NCBI GenBank assembly: GCA_021156385.1
Contig: JAJNDL010000081.1
Location: 1 to 6,131 of the forward strand
Direction: 5' to 3'
Length of the DNA stretch: 6,131 bases
Source of the DNA: Moraxellaceae bacterium
GTDB lineage: Bacteria > Pseudomonadota > Gammaproteobacteria > Pseudomonadales > Moraxellaceae
The translations under genes were made by a program, and so were the position numbers. Below are positions 1-6,131 of the stretch, in pieces. Each line of letters begins with the position of its first letter. The stretch's first letter is position 1. The notes under the pieces were generated by a model. It had not been told where the DNA came from, ran no database searches, and worked only from the letters and a program-made list of their open reading frames with translations.

Positions 1-1
1 G

Positions 2-163
2 AAGGGCGAGTACACCGCGCCGCTCTGGCCGGACGGCCGCCTCGCGCCGGGCAGCGCGAGCTGGGCGCAGGATGCGTCGTACCGCTGGCTGGTGGTGCCG
101 TCGCAGCGGGTCAGGATCGGGGGCGGTGCCGCACCTGCGGCGCCGGAAAAGGCGGCGCCCTGA
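2..163 (+). CDS. C-terminal fragment of an unrecognised protein
   Basis: The last 53 codons of a gene that begins left of the window, ending at TGA 161-163. Third positions are almost all G or C across the fragment, which supports this frame over the other two. The visible protein has an aromatic-rich stretch (WPDG at residues 9-12 of the fragment, then SWAQDASYRWLVVPSQRVRI at about 20-39) and ends in a low-complexity Gly/Ala/Pro tail, which looks like a disordered C-terminus. I do not recognise the family and give no function. It converges on the minus-strand SRPBCC gene, with 42 bp between the two stop codons. Coding status is fairly safe; identity is unknown. Confidence 0.6.
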   Translation, partial: KGEYTAPLWPDGRLAPGSASWAQDASYRWLVVPSQRVRIGGGAAPAAPEKAAP

Positions 164-165
164 GT

Positions 166-177
166 AGCGGTACCGCT
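166..177. repeat. 12-bp perfect palindrome between convergent genes
   Basis: AGCGGTACCGCT is a perfect palindrome lying 3 bp past the stop of the leftmost gene and 28 bp past the stop of the SRPBCC gene. As RNA it could fold into only a 4-bp stem with a GUAC loop, and neither strand carries a T-run after it, so it is at most a weak bidirectional terminator element. It may be chance. Confidence 0.25.
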
Positions 178-205
178 GCAAGGGTGTCGGAGCAGGCTGT
201 GGTTT

Positions 206-676
206 TCAGGCGCCGCCGAGTTCGCGGCGCAGCACCGCATGGCGGTGCGTGAAGAGCTGCTTCACGGCCCAGGTGGAAAGGCCGCGCGCAAGGCGCGGCT
301 CGAAGCTGAGGAGGTCGGTGACGGTGCAGCGGCCGGTATCGCCCGGCACGGCGCCGATGCGGCGCTCGTGCCGCCACAGCCGCATGCTGCCCATGGGCGA
401 CTGCTCCACGAAGCCCTCGTTCTCCTTCAGCTCCAGCAGTGTCAGGTCCGAGAAATCCACCGGCAGCAGGCCGAACAGCATGATGCGGCTGCGGAAGAGG
501 CGTTGTTCCGGCACGAAGGCGAGGTCGGCGAGCGAGGTCACGCCCGGCGGCACGCTCATGCCCATGAGCGGGCGCAGCTCGGTGGCGATGCCGCGCACCG
601 AGGTGATCCAGCGCCAGGCCTCTTCGCGCGACACGTCCAGCGTGGACGCGAAGCGCAGCGTGACGGGCTCAGGCAT
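206..676 (-). CDS. SRPBCC (START-like / polyketide cyclase-dehydrase type) family protein
   Basis: A 156-residue protein with the layout of the SRPBCC helix-grip fold. A first beta strand (VTLRFASTLDVS, 5-16) leads into a helix with the typical EEAWRWI (18-24). Beta strands follow in the middle (FRSRIMLFGLLPVDFSDLTL, 61-80; FVEQSPMGSMRLWRHERRI, 89-107; CTVTDLLSFEP, 117-127), then a long C-terminal amphipathic helix ending in FTHRHAVLRREL (142-153), a common ending in this family. There is no signal peptide or membrane segment, so it is cytosolic. The family binds hydrophobic ligands or catalyses cyclase/hydrolase reactions, but no ligand can be read from the sequence. Its start overlaps the stop of the DUF3806-like gene by 8 bp and has only a weak GGCGAG ahead of it, which implies translational coupling. 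It is the last gene of the Rieske run. The fold call is fairly good; the function is open. Confidence 0.75.
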   Translation of the reverse strand: MPEPVTLRFASTLDVSREEAWRWITSVRGIATELRPLMGMSVPPGVTSLADLAFVPEQRLFRSRIMLFGLLPVDFSDLTLLELKENEGFVEQSPMGSMRLWRHERRIGAVPGDTGRCTVTDLLSFEPRLARGLSTWAVKQLFTHRHAVLRRELGGA

Positions 677-1103
677 CGGCGTAGTGCTCGCCGATGATGT
701 CGTCGAGCTGCTCCCGCAGGCCGTGGTAGAGGCCGGCGACGTCGACGTGGCCGTCGTCCTCGATGCGCTTGGAAAGCATGGTGAGCGGGAACAGCAGCAG
801 TGGGGTGTCGCGGTAGCGGATGGCGGGATCGCGGCCGTATTCGTCCTCGACCATGCACCAGTCGTAATCGGGGTTCAGCGTCGAGAAGAGCGCGCCGAAG
901 GCGATGCCCAGCGCCTGCAGCGGCGGCGTGGCGTCGCGCTGCAGCGCACCGGAATCCAGCGTCCGCTGCAGCAGCGCGAGGTCGGCTTCGGTGCCGGTGA
1001 GCGCGGCGCCCGCCAGTTCCTGCACCAGCCGGCCGGCATTCGCCAGCAGGGTCGCGATGAATTCGGCGTCGGCAGCGTCCGGCGCGGTGATGGTCTGCTC
1101 CAT
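669..1103 (-). CDS. DUF3806-like protein of unknown function
   Basis: A 144-residue soluble protein with no signal peptide. The N-terminal half is helical and Ala/Leu-rich (about 11-75). The most distinctive part is VEDEYGRDPAIRY (85-97) followed by LLFPLTMLSKRIE (103-115) and a C-terminal acidic helix (about 121-139). As I remember DUF3806, an uncharacterised bacterial family, its members share a 'V-x-DEYG-x-DPA...' block followed by an 'FPLTM-x-SKR' block, and this protein fits. That is recall, not a search. No catalytic motif is evident. Its start lies 3 bp after the stop of the Rieske gene, with no good Shine-Dalgarno, and its end overlaps the SRPBCC start, so it is translated as the middle cistron of a coupled set. 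The gene is certain; the family assignment is probable. Confidence 0.72.
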   Translation of the reverse strand: MEQTITAPDAADAEFIATLLANAGRLVQELAGAALTGTEADLALLQRTLDSGALQRDATPPLQALGIAFGALFSTLNPDYDWCMVEDEYGRDPAIRYRDTPLLLFPLTMLSKRIEDDGHVDVAGLYHGLREQLDDIIGEHYADA

Positions 1104-1106
1104 GGC

Positions 1107-1478
1107 TCAGCCCGGCAGTCGCACGAAGACCTTGCCGTTCTCCTCGCTTGCCTCGTAGACGGGCAGCGGGGCCGGCTTCTTGCCCATCGCGATCAGGCGA
1201 TGCGACCAGGTCGGCAGGGGCAGGCCGGCGAAGGCGTTGCACCAGTCCAGGTTCTGGCCGGTGCAGATGTCGAAGCGCGAGCCGTGCCAGGGACAGGTGA
1301 CGGCGCCGTCCTTCACGGTGCCGCGCGCCAGCGACATGCCGAGGTGCGGGCACTTGCTCGAGAACGCCTGCACCTTGCCGGCGATGCGCGTGACGATCAG
1401 CGGCGTGCCGCCGCCCTTCACGGTGAGCAGTTCGTTTTCCTTCACGTCGCCCGAGGCGGCGACTTCGATCATCGACAT
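1107..1478 (-). CDS. Rieske [2Fe-2S] ferredoxin-like protein
   Basis: A 123-residue stand-alone Rieske domain protein. The cluster ligands are all present: Cys43-Pro-His45-Leu-Gly and Cys62-Pro-Trp-His65-Gly, the C-x-H...C-x-x-H pattern with 16 residues between the pairs, followed by SRFDICTGQN (67-76), typical of soluble Rieske ferredoxins. Such proteins pass electrons, usually to ring-hydroxylating oxygenases or as NirD-like subunits. Members are commonly about 105 residues; this one carries a longer segment (about 77-105) before the closing strand LPVYEASEENGKVFV. There is no signal peptide or membrane helix, unlike bc1-type Rieske proteins. The start at 1478 has AGGGAG at 1485-1490, six bases upstream; an in-frame ATG two codons later is a poorer choice. 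It heads the run with the DUF3806-like and SRPBCC genes. No oxygenase or reductase is in the window, so its redox partner is unknown. Confidence 0.92.
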   Translation of the reverse strand: MSMIEVAASGDVKENELLTVKGGGTPLIVTRIAGKVQAFSSKCPHLGMSLARGTVKDGAVTCPWHGSRFDICTGQNLDWCNAFAGLPLPTWSHRLIAMGKKPAPLPVYEASEENGKVFVRLPG

Positions 1479-1518
1479 GGTGTTCTCCCTGTTCCGGTTG
1501 CGATGCGGTCCGGTGTTT

Positions 1519-1554
1519 CTATCACCGCGCCCGCGGCGCGGCCATCCACGATAG
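1519..1554 (-). terminator. Nested GC-rich hairpin between the exported-protein gene and the Rieske gene
   Basis: CCGCGCC (1525-1531) and GGCGCGG (1535-1541) form a perfect 7-bp stem with a 3-nt loop. Outside it, CTATC (1519-1523) and GATAG (1550-1554) form a second 5-bp inverted repeat. It sits 9 bp past the stop of the exported-protein gene and 40 bp ahead of the Rieske start on the same strand. No U-run follows in the direction of transcription, so it is not a classical intrinsic terminator. It could be an attenuator, an mRNA 3'-end stabiliser or a pausing hairpin. The structure is seen directly; the role is inferred. Confidence 0.4.
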
Positions 1555-1563
1555 GAACGAGGC

Positions 1564-2055
1564 TCAGCGCACCTGGATGGTGGTCATGATGTCGCCCGCC
1601 AGCTCGATATGGGCCTTGGGGTCGTCGACCAGGCTCTCGAGGTAGAACAGGGCGAGCACGCGCGCCGAGCCGACCACGACGCCGGTGCCGAGGCGGCCGT
1701 TCCCGGCGTCCCGCACGCTGTAGATGGCGCGGCGCACCGGCCCGCGCTGCTCGATGGGCTCCTCGATCACCTTGTCGTCCTTGGTGAGCTTCTTTTTCTC
1801 GCTGTCGATGCGCTGCTGCACGAATTCGCGGAACTCCTTTTCGGACAGGGCGCGCCGGACCTCGAGCACGCTCACGGTGAGCTGCCGCTTCTCGTCGCCG
1901 CTGCGGAAGATGAGCATGGAGGGGTTGCGGCTCAGGATGACCCAGCCGTCCGGCAGGGCGAAGCGGAGGTTGTCGTCCTGGTAGACGTCGGCCGCCGCGA
2001 GGCGGGCGACGGCGAGCAGCAGGATGGCCAGGAAGAGGCGGAGAACGGGGCGCAT
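1564..2055 (-). CDS. Small exported protein of unknown function
   Basis: A 163-residue protein with a clear Sec signal peptide: Arg2 and Arg6, a hydrophobic core (LFLAILLLAV, 7-16), and an Ala-Ala-Ala cleavage site near 20-22, leaving a mature protein from Asp23. No lipobox cysteine is present, so it should be a soluble periplasmic or secreted protein. The mature part starts with a beta-rich segment (LRFALPDGWVILSR, 30-43; SMLIFRSGDEKRQLTVSVLEV, 46-66), then a charged helix (SEKEFREFVQQRIDSEKKKL, 71-90), then a second beta region (RRAIYSVRD, 108-116; ARVLALFYLE, 131-140) and a final helix (AHIELAGDIMTTI, 148-160). The 'F-x-LPDGW' opening resembles small PsbP/DUF1795-like proteins, but I would not assign it. 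The start at 2055 is supported by AGAGGGA at 2063-2069; the frame is open further upstream but lacks the signal peptide there. It lies between the VOC and Rieske genes, 149 and 85 bp away. Confidence 0.8.
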   Translation of the reverse strand: MRPVLRLFLAILLLAVARLAAADVYQDDNLRFALPDGWVILSRNPSMLIFRSGDEKRQLTVSVLEVRRALSEKEFREFVQQRIDSEKKKLTKDDKVIEEPIEQRGPVRRAIYSVRDAGNGRLGTGVVVGSARVLALFYLESLVDDPKAHIELAGDIMTTIQVR

Positions 2056-2204
2056 GCCGGAGTCCCTCTGGTGTTGTTGTCGGTGGGCGGCTCCGGCGAG
2101 CTTGCCGCTTTCGCCCGGCGCTTTCCAGCACCGGGTTGGCAATGGCGGGACGAAGACCGTCGCGGCGGCGGGAAAGTCCCGGGCTGCAAGACGCAGGCGC
2201 GGAC

Positions 2205-2612
2205 CTAGTCCGGCGTGATGACGACGGACGCGGCGTTGCGCCGGAACGGTCCGTGGTAGACGGCCTCGATGTTGTTGCCGTCCGGGTCGAGTGCGAAGGC
2301 GGCGTAGTAGCCCGGATGGTAGGGGCGCTCGCCGGGCGGGCCGTTGTCCCGGCCGCCGGCGGCGAGGGCGGCCCGGTGGAAGGCCTGCACGGCGTCCCGG
2401 CCTGATGCCTGGAAGGCGAGGTGGGTGCGGGTGACATAGGTGTCGGCCACGTCCACGAAGAGCTCGTCCGCGTAGAAGAAGCCGGGACCTTCCTGCACGA
2501 CATCCGGAAAGCCGAGCGCAGCGAATACCGAACGGTAGAAACGCTTGCTGGCCTCCAGGTCCGCGACGCGCAGGTGGACGTGGTCGAACAGCCTGCCGCG
2601 ATGAATCTCCAT
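2205..2612 (-). CDS. VOC / glyoxalase-fold family protein
   Basis: A 135-residue single vicinal-oxygen-chelate domain protein with two beta-alpha-beta-beta-beta modules. The first opens DHVHLRVADLEASKRFYRSV (10-29), the standard 'H-x-x-L-R-V-x-D-L...S-x-x-FY' start. The second ends in YYAAFALDPDGNNIEAVYH (102-120), typical of uncharacterised glyoxalase/bleomycin-resistance-like members. The likely metal ligands by position are His11, His64 (in THLAF) and Glu116 (in NIEAV). Such proteins include lyases, dioxygenases and resistance proteins that bind a divalent metal; the substrate here cannot be told. The ATG at 2612 has GGAGG five bases ahead; the frame stays open to 2846, but that extension has no start as good and would add 78 residues unlike the family. 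It has its own upstream gap with promoter-like features and is probably its own transcription unit. Confidence 0.88.
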   Translation of the reverse strand: MEIHRGRLFDHVHLRVADLEASKRFYRSVFAALGFPDVVQEGPGFFYADELFVDVADTYVTRTHLAFQASGRDAVQAFHRAALAAGGRDNGPPGERPYHPGYYAAFALDPDGNNIEAVYHGPFRRNAASVVITPD

Positions 2613-2617
2613 GAATT

Positions 2618-2622
2618 CCTCC
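2618..2622 (-). promoter_or_regulatory. Strong Shine-Dalgarno that fixes the VOC start
   Basis: On the minus strand GGAGG lies five bases before the ATG at 2612. It is the best ribosome binding site in the window and decides for the 135-residue form of the VOC protein over the 213-residue open frame. Confidence 0.8.
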
Positions 2623-2726
2623 GTGTCGCTTCGTGCGGAAAATGAAAGGCGGTAGATTGCTGCACAACGTGTCTTCGGCCGGTCGCCAGCGTTTGGCCGG
2701 ACCTTGCTGCCGGGGTGGCAACGAGA

Positions 2727-2734
2727 AATATATA
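2727..2734 (-). promoter_or_regulatory. Candidate -10 region for the VOC gene
   Basis: The minus strand reads TATATATT here, the most AT-rich patch in the left two-thirds of the window, about 115 bases ahead of the VOC start. Hexamers TATATT (2732-2727) and TATATA (2734-2729) both resemble a sigma-70 -10 box. At the usual 17-bp spacing the -35 position reads CCTGCA or ACCCTG, a poor match, so if this is a promoter it may depend on an activator. The inverted repeat at 2760-2787 lies just upstream. This is an inference from composition and position only. Confidence 0.35.
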
Positions 2735-2759
2735 CGGGCGCTGGCGGCCTGCAGGGTGA

Positions 2760-2787
2760 CGGTGCCATTTCGCGATCTTTGGCACCG
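2760..2787. promoter_or_regulatory. Operator-like 8-bp inverted repeat upstream of the VOC gene
   Basis: CGGTGCCA (2760-2767) and TGGCACCG (2780-2787) are exact reverse complements separated by 12 bp. In the minus-strand direction the repeat sits about 26-60 bases upstream of the candidate -10 box, where a dimeric transcription factor would act. It could instead be an RNA hairpin in the 3' part of the PatB-like transcript, since it lies 93 bp past that gene's stop, but no U-run follows it. The repeat is seen directly; the role is inferred. Confidence 0.45.
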
Positions 2788-2852
2788 AGGCGTCCGCCAC
2801 CGCCGGATAGCTCCGGTCTGCCCGGGTCACCGGAAATTTCCTGCAACTGCTT

Positions 2853-2878
2853 CCGGGCCGGACAGCGTCCCCGGCCGG
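2853..2878 (-). terminator. Imperfect GC-rich hairpin at the end of the PatB-like gene
   Basis: Just after the stop codon the minus strand reads CCGGCCGGGGAC, then a GCT loop, then GTCCGGCCCGG. These pair as 4 bp, a 2-nt bulge, 4 bp, a 1-nt bulge and 2 bp. No U-run follows (the next bases are AAGCAG), so it is only terminator-like. A second inverted repeat, CCGGAA (2830-2835) with TTCCGG (2851-2856), overlaps its outer edge and includes the palindrome GGAAATTTCC (2832-2841). Confidence 0.3.
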
Positions 2879-2879
2879 G

Positions 2880-4049
2880 TCAGGAACGCCCGCGCAATCC
2901 GTCCGCCATCCGCTGCAGGGCTTCATCCAGCCGTGCCCTCGGGCAGCCGAAGTTGAGGCGCACGAAACCCCGCATGCCGAAATCGGTGCCGGGCGAGAGG
3001 CCCACGCCCAGCTCCTCGAAGAAGCGCTGAGGGTCGGCCACGTCCAGCGCGCGGCAGTCGATCCAGGCGAGATAGGTGGCCTCGGGCTGCACCACGTGCA
3101 GGCCGGCGAGACCGTCCAGCGCCATCACGCGTTCGCGGTTGCCGCGCAGGTAGTCGAGCAGTTCCGCGCGCCACTCCGCGCCGTCGCGGTAGGCGGCGGT
3201 CGCGGCGGTCATGCCGAGAATGTTGGGGTGCGGGCCGATGCCGGCCATGGCGCGCTCGAAGCGGCGGCGCAGCGCGGCATCCGGGATGACCGCGTAGGCG
3301 CAGCCGAGGCCCGGGACGTTATAGGTCTTGGAGGGCGCCATCAGCGTGATGCTGCGCGCTGCAAGATCGGGGGCGTGCAGGGCGAAGGGCACGTGGCGCA
3401 GGCCCGGCTCGAGAATGAGCTCGCAGTGGATCTCGTCGCTGACCACGACGAGATCGCGTGCCCGCGCGTACGCCGCGACGGCGTCGAGTTCGTCACCGCG
3501 CCATACGCGGCCCACCGGATTGTGCGGATGGCAGAGGAAGAGGCCGCGCGTGCGCGGCGTGTGCACCGCCGCGACAGCCGCCATGTCCCAGCGCCAGTTT
3601 TCCTGCTCGCGCAGCGGCACGCGCACGGTGTGCCGTTCCATATGTTCCGGCGCGGTGAAGAGGGCCGGGTAGACGGGCGTGGCGGTGACGATGGCGTCGC
3701 CGTTTTCACCTATGCTGCGGGCAGCGATGTTGAGGCCGGAGACGAGGCCGGCAAGCGGCACGATCCACTCCGGCGCGACGGCCCAGCCGTAGTCGCGCCG
3801 GAGTGCGCCGGTGACGGCGGCGAGGAATTCCGGCGTGGTGTGGCCGTAGCCGAACACGCCGTGCGCGACGCGCTGCTGCAGCGCCGCGACCACGGCGGGC
3901 GGGGCCGCGAAATCCATGTCGGCCACCCACAGCGGGATGATGTCGGCGCCCGCGGCGCTGCGGCGGCCGTGATAGCGTGCCCACTTGATGCTGTCGCTGT
4001 CGCGGCGGTCGACCGGAAGGTCGAAGCGGGAGGGGGGATCGGTCGGCAT
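2880..4049 (-). CDS. patB: PatB/MalY-type PLP-dependent C-S lyase (fold type I aminotransferase family)
   Basis: A 389-residue cytosolic enzyme, matching the usual length of MalY and PatB (about 390). Family landmarks in order: [16 protein letters not shown] (38-53), the hallmark of this subfamily; GVFGYG (64-69); [11 protein letters not shown] (173-183) with Asn177 contacting [15 protein letters not shown] (201-212) with Asp205 pairing with the PLP ring nitrogen; [12 protein letters not shown] (237-248) with Lys241 as the Schiff-base lysine; and [11 protein letters not shown] (362-372) with Arg364 as the substrate carboxylate contact. All key residues are present, so the enzyme should be active. 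PatB-like members cleave C-S bonds of cystathionine and related cysteine conjugates by beta-elimination, giving pyruvate, ammonia and a thiol; some members act as aminotransferases, and substrate range cannot be read here. The start at 4049 has AAAGGAG at 4056-4062, six bases ahead; the frame stays open upstream to 5207, but that part is antisense to the kinase gene and is rejected. It is transcribed divergently from the kinase. Confidence 0.92.
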   Translation of the reverse strand: MPTDPPSRFDLPVDRRDSDSIKWARYHGRRSAAGADIIPLWVADMDFAAPPAVVAALQQRVAHGVFGYGHTTPEFLAAVTGALRRDYGWAVAPEWIVPLAGLVSGLNIAARSIGENGDAIVTATPVYPALFTAPEHMERHTVRVPLREQENWRWDMAAVAAVHTPRTRGLFLCHPHNPVGRVWRGDELDAVAAYARARDLVVVSDEIHCELILEPGLRHVPFALHAPDLAARSITLMAPSKTYNVPGLGCAYAVIPDAALRRRFERAMAGIGPHPNILGMTAATAAYRDGAEWRAELLDYLRGNRERVMALDGLAGLHVVQPEATYLAWIDCRALDVADPQRFFEELGVGLSPGTDFGMRGFVRLNFGCPRARLDEALQRMADGLRGRS

Positions 4050-4055
4050 GGCAGG

Positions 4056-4062
4056 CTCCTTT
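4056..4062 (-). promoter_or_regulatory. Shine-Dalgarno that fixes the PatB-like start
   Basis: AAAGGAG on the minus strand, six bases before the ATG at 4049. It decides for the 389-residue form over upstream starts in the long open frame that runs antisense into the kinase gene. Confidence 0.7.
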
Positions 4063-4125
4063 GCGGCGGATGGTGCCGCTGGCGCGGCGGTTTGCCAACG
4101 GCGGCTCCGGCTGACGTCCGCCATA

Positions 4126-4145
4126 TCCGCCGCGGCTGCGGCGGA
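4126..4145. promoter_or_regulatory. Perfect 8-bp inverted repeat in the divergent intergenic gap
   Basis: TCCGCCGC (4126-4133) and GCGGCGGA (4138-4145) are exact reverse complements around a 4-nt GGCT loop. The half-site TCCGCC also occurs as a direct copy at 4117-4122, nine bases away, and GGCGGA recurs at 4065-4070. It sits 76 bp before the PatB-like start and 99 bp before the kinase start, so it could be an operator serving either gene or a hairpin in a leader RNA. No clear -35/-10 pair is visible in the gap; its only AT-rich patch is at 4161-4170. In DNA this rich in GCC/GGC triplets such a repeat can also be chance. Confidence 0.4.
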
Positions 4146-4244
4146 GTAGTGTCGGATGCGTCTAAACATAGCCCCGCGCTGCGACGCAGGTGTCGCCTGT
4201 CCGCACGGGGCCGCAGGCAGGGCCGGCAACGGGGCCGGTTCCGG

Positions 4245-6131
<1,887 letters not shown>

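Noticed and set aside
249..1589. Long plus-strand open frame of 446 codons across the Rieske, DUF3806-like and SRPBCC genes
   Set aside because: It is antisense to three well-supported genes, has low-complexity Arg/Ala/Gly-rich sequence with no domain, and arises because G/C third positions on the other strand remove stop codons.
2148..2180. GGGAC/GTCCC inverted repeat downstream of the VOC stop as a terminator
   Set aside because: The arms are only 5 bp with a loop of more than 20 bases and no U-run; likely chance.
2750..2767. Sigma-54 promoter on the minus strand (TGGCAC followed by CTGCA)
   Set aside because: The GG and GC elements are two bases too far apart for the strict -24/-12 spacing, and the second element lacks TTGC.
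2613..2846. N-terminal extension of the VOC protein by 78 residues
   Set aside because: The extension covers the gap with promoter-like features, does not resemble VOC proteins, and the ATG at 2612 has GGAGG at ideal spacing.
1469..2926. Minus-strand 485-codon open frame spanning the exported-protein and VOC genes
   Set aside because: It is out of frame with both genes and has a Pro/Arg/Ser-rich composition without a domain; a shadow of high-GC coding.

Overview
The window is 6,131 bases of G+C-rich DNA (about two-thirds G+C by eye) with dense coding, strong G/C preference at third codon positions, Shine-Dalgarno sites and short spacings. This fits a high-GC proteobacterium. A gamma- or betaproteobacterium is my best guess from the gene families (DUF3806-like protein, PatB-type C-S lyase, PAS-PAS-GAF sensor kinase), but no phylogenetic marker settles it. 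I see no rRNA, tRNA, insertion sequence, CRISPR array or phage gene.

Layout: (1) Positions 2-163, + strand: the last 53 codons of an unrecognised gene that converges on what follows. (2) Positions 206-1478, - strand: a compact three-gene run, read right to left as a Rieske [2Fe-2S] ferredoxin-like protein, a DUF3806-like protein and a SRPBCC (START-like) protein. The spacings are 3 bp and an 8-bp overlap, so they are almost certainly co-transcribed. (3) Positions 1564-2055, - strand: a small exported protein of unknown function, separated from the Rieske gene by a strong hairpin. (4) Positions 2205-2612, - strand: a VOC/glyoxalase-fold protein, preceded by a 267-bp gap with an AT-rich promoter candidate and an 8-bp inverted repeat. 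(5) Positions 2880-4049, - strand: a complete PatB/MalY-type PLP-dependent C-S lyase or aminotransferase. (6) Positions 4245-6131, + strand and running off the right edge: a large cytosolic PAS-PAS-GAF-HisKA-HATPase sensor histidine kinase, transcribed divergently from the lyase across a 195-bp gap that holds a perfect 8-bp-stem hairpin. The kinase frame has no stop inside the window, so it is easily missed if only closed reading frames are considered.

How the genes may work together: only the Rieske/DUF3806/SRPBCC trio looks like a functional unit, with a small electron carrier translated together with a possible hydrophobic-ligand-binding fold and a protein of unknown function. No oxygenase or reductase partner is in the window. 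The others look like separate housekeeping or accessory genes. I found no convincing new defence or mobile system; the trio and the three intergenic inverted repeats are the items most worth a second look.
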